Assembly (NCBI RefSeq): GCF_002216855.1 | Contig: NZ_CP022355.1 | Coordinates: 558,001-622,000 of the forward strand | Length of the DNA: 64,000 bases | From: Paraphotobacterium marinum | Lineage (GTDB): Bacteria; Pseudomonadota; Gammaproteobacteria; Enterobacterales; Vibrionaceae | Direction: 5' to 3' | Shown here: piece after piece, positions 25,520-34,138 of the stretch | Position numbering within the stretch: position 1 is the first letter of the stretch | How the letters are laid out: each line of letters starts with the position of its first letter | The notes under the pieces: model-generated | Told to the model about the DNA's origin: nothing | The model's database searches: none | Seen by the model: only the letters and a program-made list of their open reading frames with translations | Translations under genes and position numbers: made by a program

Positions 25520-26656
25520 TTAACTAAAAATACAATTATGAACGTGATTTGCAGCATCTTCCATTCTATTATAATTTTGCAAAAAACAAACCTCTTGACC
25601 CATAGCCAGATACTCATCTCCTAATGATGATCCATGAGTAACCATCATATCAACATAGGGATAAATATCAGTTATAAACGATACTTTATCTAGTACATTA
25701 TTAAATTGATCTTTATATTCAAAAAGTGGATGAATTTTAACATATATAGCAACGTCTAATCCTTTAGTTTTTTCATAAAATCTTTCTATAAAAGACAATT
25801 CTGCTTCAACTGAAACAGGAGTGGATGCAATAAAAATTCTTTTTTTGTAAGAATCTTGCATTTTGGTAAGTTTTACATGTTGCTTAACATAATTAAATGA
25901 CCTAACTTGATAGTAATTGGAAAAATATTCGTATGATTGAGCATTAAAACAGAAAAGTTCATTGATAGTTCCAAACTTGAACTTAAACACTATATCATTT
26001 TTCACCTTTCCATGCTGCACAAGTGTAAATTTATCCATAGAAATATGAGATGCTAAAAATGACCATCTTTGATAATGGCCATTAGCAATTACCCTATCTA
26101 CTCCAGATTTTTCCATTCTTAACAAAAGAAATACATACATGCTTACTAAATAAATATCATTAAGGTGTAATTTTAAACTAGAGTAAATAAGCTTTTCTTC
26201 CTTTTTTTTAAGCAACCGAACTTCATTTATTACTCGAATACTCAAAATAAAGGCTTTATACTTATCTTTCATCAAACAATATTTAGCAACCCCTTTATAA
26301 TTTAAATTTATATGCAATATAGGCGATATTTTAGTTAATGATATATCTTTAATTGTTTTAATTGAAAAGATGAAACCAATGTTTTTGTCTGTTTTTAATA
26401 ATCTTTCTTGACCAGAAAAAAGACTCAATAAAAACCTAAAAAACACATAAATATATAAGACATACCAAATTTTGCTATATGTTTTAGATAAAAAAGAAAA
26501 GACAATATACTTTGGCTTTGAAAAGCTAAGGACTTTTAAACTCTTATATAAGAATGAGCTAGGATATTTTCTATTTCGAGATGAACAATAACTTAAAAGA
26601 TCTTTATCTAAACAAATTTCATTATAATAAGCTTGAAGTATTTTATTTTTTAACAT
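25520..26656 (-). CDS. Putative glycosyltransferase (candidate legionaminyl transferase)
   Basis: A 378-residue protein that I cannot place firmly. The C-terminal half has features of GT-B enzymes acting on sialic-acid-like or glycerol-phosphate donors: TLVQHGKVKN near residue 215, IYVKIHPLF near 315 and a MVTHGSSLGDEYLAMG block near 345. The N-terminal half is rich in Lys, Tyr and Phe with no clear transmembrane helix except perhaps residues 65-85. It overlaps the Wzy-like gene by 14 bases. As only two glycosyltransferase candidates exist in the locus and the other is WbuB-like, this one is the likely user of CMP-legionaminic acid. That is an inference. Confidence 0.55.
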   Translation of the reverse strand: MLKNKILQAYYNEICLDKDLLSYCSSRNRKYPSSFLYKSLKVLSFSKPKYIVFSFLSKTYSKIWYVLYIYVFFRFLLSLFSGQERLLKTDKNIGFIFSIKTIKDISLTKISPILHINLNYKGVAKYCLMKDKYKAFILSIRVINEVRLLKKKEEKLIYSSLKLHLNDIYLVSMYVFLLLRMEKSGVDRVIANGHYQRWSFLASHISMDKFTLVQHGKVKNDIVFKFKFGTINELFCFNAQSYEYFSNYYQVRSFNYVKQHVKLTKMQDSYKKRIFIASTPVSVEAELSFIERFYEKTKGLDVAIYVKIHPLFEYKDQFNNVLDKVSFITDIYPYVDMMVTHGSSLGDEYLAMGQEVCFLQNYNRMEDAANHVHNCIFS

Positions 26657-27995
26657 AATAAATCACTTTCATTGAAAGATAAAACAAAAAAAAGAAAACT
26701 ATCATGACTATAATATCCCATGGTATTACAGTAGACCTCAAAGTTGAAAAAATCCTAAAAAATAAGAAAATATATATCGGCCAGAAATATAAATTACAAT
26801 CAATAAATAATTTGTATAATTTCGAAATAATAGCAGCATAAATAATTAAAGGTATCCAGCCAAATAACATACCGTACCAATTGAAATATAGATCAGTAAC
26901 CAATGGCCATTGTTGAGTGGCACCCCAGGATTCCCATTGTCCAGGAAAATAAACTTTCGTCAACATAACTGACAGATCAAAGTTAGCATTAGGATTACCC
27001 CCTCCCATTATTGCCGCATATTTGTTCAAAAAAAGTCCAATCGTCTGCATGAATTGAGGTTCATAGTTATTTAATACTATGTCTTGAAGATAAAACACAT
27101 TAAAGTATGACATCAAATATTCAATAGATGTTTGAAATGAATTATAAAGACCATCAGATCTTAGATAATTTGCAAAACCTAAAAATAGAAAAAAAAGCAG
27201 CCCCATTACAAAAATCTTGGTATTTGTAATTTCAATTTTATAAAGCCAAGGAGAAATCATCATAACAAGAAAAATAATAAAGGTACTTTTAAATCCCTGA
27301 AAATACGACAAGAAAAGTAAAAATAATACGCCAAGTAAAAATGGAATGAATTTTTGTTTAAACTGTCTTAAGTAAAGACCTAGCATAAATGCAACTAGCG
27401 GTGAAAGATATCTTATAATAAAGCTTAATCCCCCTACTCCTTTCCTACCTGTTAGATAAGTTGTTTTGTAATCAGTAACCCAGGCTAATATTCCGCCAGT
27501 TTGGATAATAAATAAGGAAAGGAAAGCTATCATCACAAGTATTACACAACAAAAGAGAACCGTAGATATCTGATAACTAGGAAAGTTTGTAACTTTCATG
27601 TTTCTAGTAAAATAGGAAAATGAAAGAAATAAAATCAAATATACATATAGTATTTGAACGAAAAGAATAGGGTGGAAACTTAACCAGTTTGGAGGCGCCC
27701 ATGGAAGAGTATATTGTATATCATAAGCTTGAAAAATAAAAAATATTAAACTCGGTACAACTACATACAAAAAATGAAAAATAAAAACTATATTATTCGG
27801 ATGAAAAATCTGTTTAGGTTTATCGATGAAATAAAGCCAAACAATTATCACATCTACACAAAGGATTTGTGTTATCGATACTGATTCATCATCATAAAAA
27901 GAAAAAGTTGTAGCAACTAATAACAGTAAAAATGCAAGAACATTAATTATTCTCAAACATTTAATAGTAATAACTTGATTTTGATACAAACTCAT
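26643..27995 (-). CDS. Wzy-like oligosaccharide repeat-unit polymerase
   Basis: A very hydrophobic 450-residue protein with about 11-12 predicted membrane segments and a large loop between about residues 280 and 370 containing GGGNPNANFDLSV and PGQWESWGATQQW. This topology fits O-antigen/capsule polymerases (Wzy), which have little sequence conservation. It would polymerise lipid-linked repeat units in the periplasm, with the wzz-like protein setting length. Its start overlaps the end of the ptmA remnant (ATGA), so translation is probably coupled. Confidence 0.8.
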   Translation of the reverse strand: MSLYQNQVITIKCLRIINVLAFLLLLVATTFSFYDDESVSITQILCVDVIIVWLYFIDKPKQIFHPNNIVFIFHFLYVVVPSLIFFIFQAYDIQYTLPWAPPNWLSFHPILFVQILYVYLILFLSFSYFTRNMKVTNFPSYQISTVLFCCVILVMIAFLSLFIIQTGGILAWVTDYKTTYLTGRKGVGGLSFIIRYLSPLVAFMLGLYLRQFKQKFIPFLLGVLFLLFLSYFQGFKSTFIIFLVMMISPWLYKIEITNTKIFVMGLLFFLFLGFANYLRSDGLYNSFQTSIEYLMSYFNVFYLQDIVLNNYEPQFMQTIGLFLNKYAAIMGGGNPNANFDLSVMLTKVYFPGQWESWGATQQWPLVTDLYFNWYGMLFGWIPLIIYAAIISKLYKLFIDCNLYFWPIYIFLFFRIFSTLRSTVIPWDIIVMIVFFFLFYLSMKVIYYVKK

Positions 27996-28192
27996 AGTGA
28001 AAACCCATCACTAACAACAATATTTTGCCCAATAACAAATGCACTCATATCGCTTAAAAAACAAATTAATGTTCCGTTTAAATCATCTGAATTCGACACT
28101 CCTATGCCTTGATGCTTGACTATTTCTTGAGAAAAATATTGACCTATTAGTCTATCTCCTCCTGTCACAACAACAACTTTATCAGAGATCAT
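27992..28192 (-). pseudogene. PtmA-like short-chain dehydrogenase remnant with internal deletion
   Basis: Only 66 codons. The first 25 are the start of an SDR Rossmann fold (VVVTGGDRLIGQYFSQEIV). The last 30 are an SDR C-terminus (LNGTLICFLSD...VIGQNIVVSDGFSL). The intervening 190 or so residues, including the YxxxK active site, are gone, and the join is in frame. Full-length PtmA (about 256 residues) commonly sits beside legF/ptmB and ptmE in legionaminic acid loci. The ribosome-coupled junctions on both sides (one base after legF, ATGA into the polymerase gene) survive, so the remnant may persist to keep downstream translation going. It cannot be catalytic. Confidence 0.8.
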
Positions 28193-28193
28193 A

Positions 28194-28901
28194 TTAATTA
28201 TCCCTCATTAAAAATTCAACAAACTTAAAGTCTACAGCAGTATCAATATCAATTGATCTCTCTTCAGGCATCACGTAAAGACCAGTTTTATCTAAAAAAA
28301 GAGAATCTTCTTTTAATATAATATCTCTTTTCCAAATATAAATTGAACCATTAATATCATAAGTTTTCGGTGCATCTTGTCTTCTCAATACAGTTTCATC
28401 CAAAGGCTTAGATAAATTGACTCTTCCATCCTTATCCTCCTCTACGAGGTTAAAATAAGGACTTTTTCTGCTTGGCATTACCGAAAAAAGATTATCAAAA
28501 CCCTCTCTTTCGAACAATTCAAGAGAATTAATAATATCTTCAACAGTTCTTAATGGTGAGGTTGCATCCAAATCGATTAGGGTATCAAATTTTTTCGAAA
28601 AATGACTTTCTGAGCGAATGAAGGCATCCCTTATAACAGGTACTTTCCCAGCTGTATCAGATGCAAGATCATCATCTCTCTTAAAAAAAACTTCAGCACC
28701 ATATTTGATTGAAATTTCAGCAATTTCATCTGAATCTGTACTAACTACGATGTGCTCAAATAACTTAGAATCTTTAGCACGCTGTATGGAGTGAGCAATA
28801 AGTGGTTTTCCAGAAAGCTCACGTATATTTTTGTTTTTCACTCCTTTTGAACCACCCCTAGCACAAATTGTACATAAAATTTCTTTACTATTTTCAATCA
28901 T
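28194..28901 (-). CDS. legF: CMP-N,N'-diacetyllegionaminic acid synthase (LegF/PtmB type)
   Basis: Cytidylyltransferase activating a nine-carbon ulosonic acid with CTP. The start CTICARGGSKGVKNKNI carries the ARGGSKGV-type nucleotide-binding P-loop of the NeuA/LegF family, and STDSDEIAEIS and DLDATSPLR follow as expected. The length, 235 residues, is typical. NeuA could have the same fold, but the surrounding legB-legC-legI-legG genes favour legionaminic over N-acetylneuraminic acid. Confidence 0.9.
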   Translation of the reverse strand: MIENSKEILCTICARGGSKGVKNKNIRELSGKPLIAHSIQRAKDSKLFEHIVVSTDSDEIAEISIKYGAEVFFKRDDDLASDTAGKVPVIRDAFIRSESHFSKKFDTLIDLDATSPLRTVEDIINSLELFEREGFDNLFSVMPSRKSPYFNLVEEDKDGRVNLSKPLDETVLRRQDAPKTYDINGSIYIWKRDIILKEDSLFLDKTGLYVMPEERSIDIDTAVDFKFVEFLMRDN

Positions 28902-28938
28902 TTATTTTTTACCTTCATTGATTTTTGTTTGACTACTT

Positions 28939-29982
28939 TCATTCAAAAATATCCTTATATTCAGCATTAGCCTGATGATATTCATTAATTCTTCCAATAT
29001 CTAGCCAATATTCATGGATTGGAAACGAGCTTATTCGATGGGATTGATTGATTAGTTCTGTTAATAATGTTGGCATATCATAAAATTTATCTTTAGGAAC
29101 TAAGGGTAGTATTTCTGGTTCAAGTAAATATATACCCGAACTAACAAAAAAACTATGGACCGGCTTCTCTTCAATCTTAGAAACAAAGCCATTTTTTGTT
29201 TTTAATACACCATATGGAACTTGAAAGTCATATTCTCTGACACCAACTGTTGCTATTGATTTTTGTTCCAAGTGAAAGTCTAACAATTTTTGGAAATTAA
29301 TATTAGTTAGTAAGTCTCCATTCATTACAAAGAATGGCTCGACTATATTTTTACTATTCAATAGGCTTAGAGCTCCAGCTGTTCCTAAACGATCTTTTTC
29401 TTCTAAATATTCAATTTCAACGCCTAAATGACTTCCATCTTGGAAATAATTCTTAATCATTTCTGCTTTGTAATTAACGGATAAATAAAATTTCTGAAAA
29501 CCTGAATCAACAAATTTTTTAATTATAATTTCTAAAATAGGTTTATCACCAACGTTAAGTAAAGGTTTTGGGGTTTTATCTGTTAAAGGTCTCAAACGTG
29601 TACCTAAACCACCTACCATCAAGACAACAGCATTTTTCTTCTTCTGCTTTACAGTTTTAGTTGATTCTACTCCAATTACCTGGTTGCATGAATTTATTAA
29701 AATTAGTTGTGAAACTTGTTTTTGTTTTGCTTTGTTTTTTATTTCTGCACTATTGAATTGATTATTTAACACAATAGGATTTAAGTTACACACTTTATCA
29801 ATCCTATCATCTAAACTAATATTATTTAATAAACCTCTTCTTATATCTCCATCTGTTAAAGAGCCAACCAATTCATTATTATCTTTTACGACGACAAGAA
29901 ATTGACTTCCTAATAGATCTAGAGTTTTCATAGCTTCTTTGATACTAATATAGTTCTTTATTAAAAGCTTTTTAAAATCCAT
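28939..29982 (-). CDS. ptmE: PtmE-like sugar-phosphate nucleotidyltransferase with CBS domains
   Basis: Predicted to make GDP-glucosamine from GlcN-1-P and GTP, the committed step of the GDP-linked legionaminic acid route known in Campylobacter jejuni. Two CBS domains occupy about residues 1-115 (GSLTDGDIRRGLL). A nucleotidyltransferase domain follows with VLMVGGLGTRLRPLTDKTPKP and NGDLL. The start at 29982 is chosen because GAGAG lies eight bases upstream; an earlier ATG five codons up overlaps that site. GDP rather than another nucleotide is inferred from the family. Confidence 0.85.
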   Translation of the reverse strand: MDFKKLLIKNYISIKEAMKTLDLLGSQFLVVVKDNNELVGSLTDGDIRRGLLNNISLDDRIDKVCNLNPIVLNNQFNSAEIKNKAKQKQVSQLILINSCNQVIGVESTKTVKQKKKNAVVLMVGGLGTRLRPLTDKTPKPLLNVGDKPILEIIIKKFVDSGFQKFYLSVNYKAEMIKNYFQDGSHLGVEIEYLEEKDRLGTAGALSLLNSKNIVEPFFVMNGDLLTNINFQKLLDFHLEQKSIATVGVREYDFQVPYGVLKTKNGFVSKIEEKPVHSFFVSSGIYLLEPEILPLVPKDKFYDMPTLLTELINQSHRISSFPIHEYWLDIGRINEYHQANAEYKDIFE

Positions 29983-30199
29983 AAACATTACTCTCATTAT
30001 ACATGTTTATTATCATCTTAATTTTTTTTTATGATGCTAAACAATAGGTAAGTTAAATATTTCTTTTTCAATATAAATTAATAATTTTTACAAACCTTAA
30101 TAACCTAAACTTAAATTTTCTAAATACACCTGCTCTATCTATTTTTAAATTATGGTTTTGGATAGATTATTTTTGATTTGTAGACAATCATTTTTTACG

Positions 30200-30241
30200 A
30201 TCATAAATCATAAATCATAAATCATAAATCATAAATCATAA
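30200..30241. repeat. ATCATAA heptanucleotide tandem repeat (6 copies)
   Basis: Six perfect 7-bp units (42 bp) overlap the last codons and stop of legG and extend into the 246-bp gap before ptmE. The reverse unit TTATGAT supplies the terminal Tyr-Asp-Leu-stop of LegG. Any change in copy number would alter the spacing to ptmE but not the LegG protein unless fewer than two units remained. The rest of the gap is AT-rich without a gene. Confidence 0.95.
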
Positions 30242-31380
30242 AACTTTTTAAACAAAAGTTTATCTAAGTCAAAAGTCTTTATTGTGTTAATAATTTTATC
30301 TGCAGTGCCACCTTGACCATATAAGTTTTCAACATTTAACAGTTTTTTTTGAAATTTATGTGAGTATAGTTTATCAAAAGCAGACTTTAAAGAGTTTTCG
30401 GAATTTTCACAAGATATTATACTATCACCACATATCCTACCTTTTTGTCTATCACCAATATTAATAGTTCCTATTTTAAAGCTGGGGACTTCTATAAGAC
30501 CACTTGAACTATTACCAACAACACAATCAACATATTGTAAAGCACTAAGATATCTTAGTTGACCTAGTGACATAAAAAAAACGGATTTGTTTTTGTTTTT
30601 AATTACATAATCTTGAATTTTTTTGTTAATAATTCGACCATCAGTATCACTATTTGCCCCTGTGAAGATAATATTTGTATTTTCTAGTTTATCAATCACA
30701 TTTAATAAGTTTGTAATATCTTTCAAAGCTGTATCTTTTTCTAAAGTAACTGGGTGGTATGTAACTAAAATATTTCTTTTATTTAATTTCATTCCTATTG
30801 ATTTTTCAAAATCATTTTTTGATAATAACTCTAAATTTTGAATGTTATCAATTCCTAACGCTCCGACATTAAAAACTCTCTTTGGATCCTCTCCCATCTG
30901 TATAACTCTTTTTCTATAAACTTCAGTCGACGTAAAGTGTAATTGACTCATTTTAGTCAAGCTGTGTCTAATCGCCTCGTCTATACACCCTTCTGTCGTC
31001 TCACCGCCATGAAGGTGAGCAACTGGTATTCTTAAAACCATTGCTGATGTCACAGCTCCCAAAATTTCAAATCGATCACCTAAAACAACTAGTATATCAG
31101 GTTTTAACTCATCTAAACTTTCTGAAAAGGAAATAGTAGCCAAACCAATAGACTTAGAAATACCTACTGGAGTATCAGATGACAGTAACATTTCTATTTT
31201 CTTGTTAACAACAAACTTATTTTCAATTTCTTTAAAAGTTAATCCAAACTCAGAACTTAAATGCATCCCAGTAACAATAAGCTGAAGTTCAAGCTCAGGA
31301 TCTCTTTTGATTTTCTCCATTAAGGGCACCAAAAGCCCATATTCTGCTCTTGTTCCAGTAATTATACAAATTTTTGTCAT
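30229..31380 (-). CDS. legG: Hydrolysing NDP-sugar 2-epimerase, LegG/NeuC type
   Basis: Releases the nucleotide and inverts C2 of the N,N'-diacetyl-bacillosamine nucleotide, giving 2,4-diacetamido-2,4,6-trideoxymannose for LegI. The WecB/NeuC fold has GTRAEYGLL near the start, LGDRFE, HLHGGETTEGCIDEAIRH and GNSSSGLIEVPSF. The ATG at 31380 is chosen because a GAAGAGA site precedes it; 383 residues is the usual length. Its C-terminus runs into the ATCATAA repeat. Confidence 0.92.
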   Translation of the reverse strand: MTKICIITGTRAEYGLLVPLMEKIKRDPELELQLIVTGMHLSSEFGLTFKEIENKFVVNKKIEMLLSSDTPVGISKSIGLATISFSESLDELKPDILVVLGDRFEILGAVTSAMVLRIPVAHLHGGETTEGCIDEAIRHSLTKMSQLHFTSTEVYRKRVIQMGEDPKRVFNVGALGIDNIQNLELLSKNDFEKSIGMKLNKRNILVTYHPVTLEKDTALKDITNLLNVIDKLENTNIIFTGANSDTDGRIINKKIQDYVIKNKNKSVFFMSLGQLRYLSALQYVDCVVGNSSSGLIEVPSFKIGTINIGDRQKGRICGDSIISCENSENSLKSAFDKLYSHKFQKKLLNVENLYGQGGTADKIINTIKTFDLDKLLFKKFYDL

Positions 31381-31412
31381 AATTTTTCTCTTCAGCCACA
31401 AAATTAATTCAG

Positions 31413-32411
31413 TTAAATCAATTCGTCTTCATCATAATTTTTTTGTGCAATTGTATCTATAATTGAGTCCCAAAGCATCGGGCTTAAACCAGTTCCTGGA
31501 CGTTTAGCAATGATATTGTCATCAGTAAACTTTTCTCCTTTTTTGATTCGCTTGCTAGCAACTATCGATTTTCTGGCAACTTTCATGTTAGAAGACTCAC
31601 TTTTACTGGGTTTTTTCACCCCTGTACCCATAGCAATCTCAATATTTCTAATGGCAGATACCATTGCTTTAAGCTCTTTAGGCTCAAGCGACGCTTTATG
31701 ATCTGGTCCATCCATTTTTTTATCTAAGGTAAAATGCTTTTCTATTACACAGGCACCTAATGCAACTGCTGCTATCGGAACTTCTATTCCAAGTGTATGA
31801 TCTGAATATCCAACTTTAACTTGAAAGGTATTGGCAATGGTTTGCATTGCCTTTAAATTAACATCACTCATTGGAGTAGGATATTCAGTATTGGCATGAA
31901 GTACAATAATATTTTCTTTTTTCGAGCCTGCTTTAACTAAAACATCTAAAGCATCCTCAATTTCGCCAATATCAGACATTCCTGTTGATAAAATTACTTT
32001 TCTGTCCAAACTACCTATAGCTTTGAGATATGGTAAATTTGTTATTTCTCCACTACCAATTTTAAAAATATCCAATCCTAGCTTGTTGAGTAAGAAAACA
32101 CTCTCATTATCAAAAGGAGTCGATAAAAACATAATGTTTTTTTTCTGACAATAGCTTATAAGTTCTAAATGTGCATCTTTATCTAACTCTAATTTTTTTA
32201 TCATTTGAAACTGAGTTTCATCTGAATCTGTTATTTTTTTTTGATATTCTGCTTTTTCCGCATGTTTTGATACAAGTTTTTCTGCTTTAAAAGTTTGGAA
32301 TTTCACTGCATCAGCACCTGCTTCACTAGCTTCATCAATAAGCTTTTTTGCAAGTTTCAATGAGCCATTATGATTAACACCGGCTTCGGCAATAATAAAT
32401 GTTTTGTGCAT
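31413..32411 (-). CDS. legI: N,N'-diacetyllegionaminic acid synthase
   Basis: Condenses the 6-deoxy-diacetamido mannose with phosphoenolpyruvate to give legionaminic acid. The NeuB-family TIM barrel has AEAGVNHNGS (residues 8-17) and DAVKFQTFKAEKLVSKHAEK; the catalytic metal-site histidines are in VLHAN and YSDHTLG. A C-terminal SAF (antifreeze-like) domain, KGEKFTDDNIIAKRPGTG, follows. At 332 residues it fits LegI. A NeuAc synthase is the alternative, but the neighbouring legB/legC genes argue against it. Confidence 0.92.
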   Translation of the reverse strand: MHKTFIIAEAGVNHNGSLKLAKKLIDEASEAGADAVKFQTFKAEKLVSKHAEKAEYQKKITDSDETQFQMIKKLELDKDAHLELISYCQKKNIMFLSTPFDNESVFLLNKLGLDIFKIGSGEITNLPYLKAIGSLDRKVILSTGMSDIGEIEDALDVLVKAGSKKENIIVLHANTEYPTPMSDVNLKAMQTIANTFQVKVGYSDHTLGIEVPIAAVALGACVIEKHFTLDKKMDGPDHKASLEPKELKAMVSAIRNIEIAMGTGVKKPSKSESSNMKVARKSIVASKRIKKGEKFTDDNIIAKRPGTGLSPMLWDSIIDTIAQKNYDEDELI

Positions 32412-32414
32412 AAC

Positions 32415-32999
32415 TTATCCTTTTACTAATTGATTTGCCTTGATAAATGACATTTCAGGTACAATAGTTCCATTCACAACTACTGAATTACTACCAACAA
32501 ATGAACACTTACAAACTCTAGAGTCTCCATTAATTATTGTAGCCGTCGAAATATGACAATGATCATGAACTTCAACACCGTGCTCTATCAGAGACTTTGT
32601 ATTAATAATACAGTTTTTACCAATTTTAGCATTTGAATTGATTAATGCCTGATGCATTACAATAGTACCTTCATCAATAAATACATTTTTCGCTATATAT
32701 GCTAATGGAGAGATAATTACTGGTAAACAATAATCTAGCTTTTTTAACTTGTTATATAAATTAACTCTAATGTTATAATTTTTAATTTGACCAACAGTGA
32801 TTAAGGCATATTTTGTGATAGCTTTTAAGTTTGAAAGCTCATCATCGCCCCCTAGAACAGGGTAACCAGACACATCGGTACCAACTCTTAAATTAGGGTC
32901 AACTATACCAATAATTTCAAACTTTTTAGATTTTTCTATAACATCTATGCAAGACTCACAATGTCCCCCACCTCCAATAAGAACTAATTTGGGAATCAT
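32415..32999 (-). CDS. NeuD/PglD-family acetyltransferase (LegH role)
   Basis: A 194-residue sugar O/N-acyltransferase. An N-terminal Rossmann-like PglD domain has IGGGGHCESCIDVI (residues 8-21), and a left-handed beta-helix of hexapeptide repeats with IEHGVEVHDHCHIS follows. In legionaminic acid pathways the enzyme in this position acetylates the C4 amine of the aminotransferase product. Located between legC and legI with four-base spacing, it is the natural candidate for LegH. Substrate identity is inferred from context. Confidence 0.85.
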   Translation of the reverse strand: MIPKLVLIGGGGHCESCIDVIEKSKKFEIIGIVDPNLRVGTDVSGYPVLGGDDELSNLKAITKYALITVGQIKNYNIRVNLYNKLKKLDYCLPVIISPLAYIAKNVFIDEGTIVMHQALINSNAKIGKNCIINTKSLIEHGVEVHDHCHISTATIINGDSRVCKCSFVGSNSVVVNGTIVPEMSFIKANQLVKG

Positions 33000-34138
33000 A
33001 ATCTAACACTGCTTGGTATATTAATGATTGACTCTTCCAGAGCCTTAGCATTTGATAAATCTGATTTAAATGCGTGTTTAAACATAGGGAGTTTATTCAT
33101 TAATGTCCAAATAGGTCTTGTCATTACTTTTGAGCTATTCGTTTTTTCAAGAAATAATTCTCTCTCAGACGGTTCTTTCAATCTCAAAGCATTTAACCAA
33201 TAATTTGATTTAGAGTGGGAGGGTTCTGAAATAAATTTTGCCCATTTGATGTCATTAAAAAAGGATTGATATAAATAAGCTGTTTCTCTCTTATTCCGAA
33301 TAAAAATATCCAAGTTTTCAAGTTGTGCACACAATAAAGCAGCATTCAAATTTGGCATACGATAATTGTACCCAACCTGATCATGATCAAATCTCCAAGC
33401 GTGCTTTAATTTAGCGGTAGTTGTTAAATGCTTAGCTTTAAGTGCTAAATTTTCATCATTTGTAACTATAGCTCCACCTCCTCCAGAGGTGATAATTTTA
33501 TTTCCATTAAAACTAATTGCTGAAAGATCGCCGAAGCTACCCAGCTGCTGATTTTTATATGACGTTCCTAAAGACTCTGCTGCATCTTCAATCAGTTTAA
33601 TATGGTATTCAGAACATATTTTCTTAATTTCATCTATGCGACATGGATGTCCAAAAGTGTGCATTGGGACGCAAGCAGTAATTTTTTTTCCAGTTATTTT
33701 GTTGTAACAGACACCGTCTCTTATTTCAGCGTTATCAAGAAGAAAATTTTTTAAGGAAATTGGTGACATTCCCATCGTATCTGAGTCTACATCAACAAAC
33801 ACAGGATGAGCTCTACAATAAGAAATAGCATTACATGTAGCTATAAATGTTAGTGGCTGTGTAATGACTTCATCATTCTCTTTAACATTAGCTAATAATA
33901 AACACATATGAAGTGCCGTAGTTCCATTAACTGTTGCAACCACATGCTTAACACCTAACTTTTCTGCTAAATTCACTTCGAATTGATCGACAAACTTACC
34001 CACTGATGAAACAAATGTTGAGTCTATACATTCGTTAAGGTATTTTTTCTCATTTCCGATAAAGAGAGGCTCATGTAAAGGTATAAATTTTTTATTGGAA
34101 TAAATGCTTTTTACAAAACCCACGAATTCATCATACAT
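32996..34138 (-). CDS. legC: PLP-dependent sugar aminotransferase LegC
   Basis: DegT/DnrJ/EryC1-family enzyme that adds an amino group from glutamate to the 4-keto sugar made by LegB. The LegC hallmark FIPLHEPLFIGNEKKYLNE is near the start. HTFGHPCRID and EDAAESLG follow, and the PLP lysine is in SFNGNKIITSGGGGA. It is 380 residues. It overlaps its neighbours by 4 and 8 bases, so translation is coupled. The C-terminus ends at a normal position (NIPSSVRL). Confidence 0.94.
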   Translation of the reverse strand: MYDEFVGFVKSIYSNKKFIPLHEPLFIGNEKKYLNECIDSTFVSSVGKFVDQFEVNLAEKLGVKHVVATVNGTTALHMCLLLANVKENDEVITQPLTFIATCNAISYCRAHPVFVDVDSDTMGMSPISLKNFLLDNAEIRDGVCYNKITGKKITACVPMHTFGHPCRIDEIKKICSEYHIKLIEDAAESLGTSYKNQQLGSFGDLSAISFNGNKIITSGGGGAIVTNDENLALKAKHLTTTAKLKHAWRFDHDQVGYNYRMPNLNAALLCAQLENLDIFIRNKRETAYLYQSFFNDIKWAKFISEPSHSKSNYWLNALRLKEPSERELFLEKTNSSKVMTRPIWTLMNKLPMFKHAFKSDLSNAKALEESIINIPSSVRL

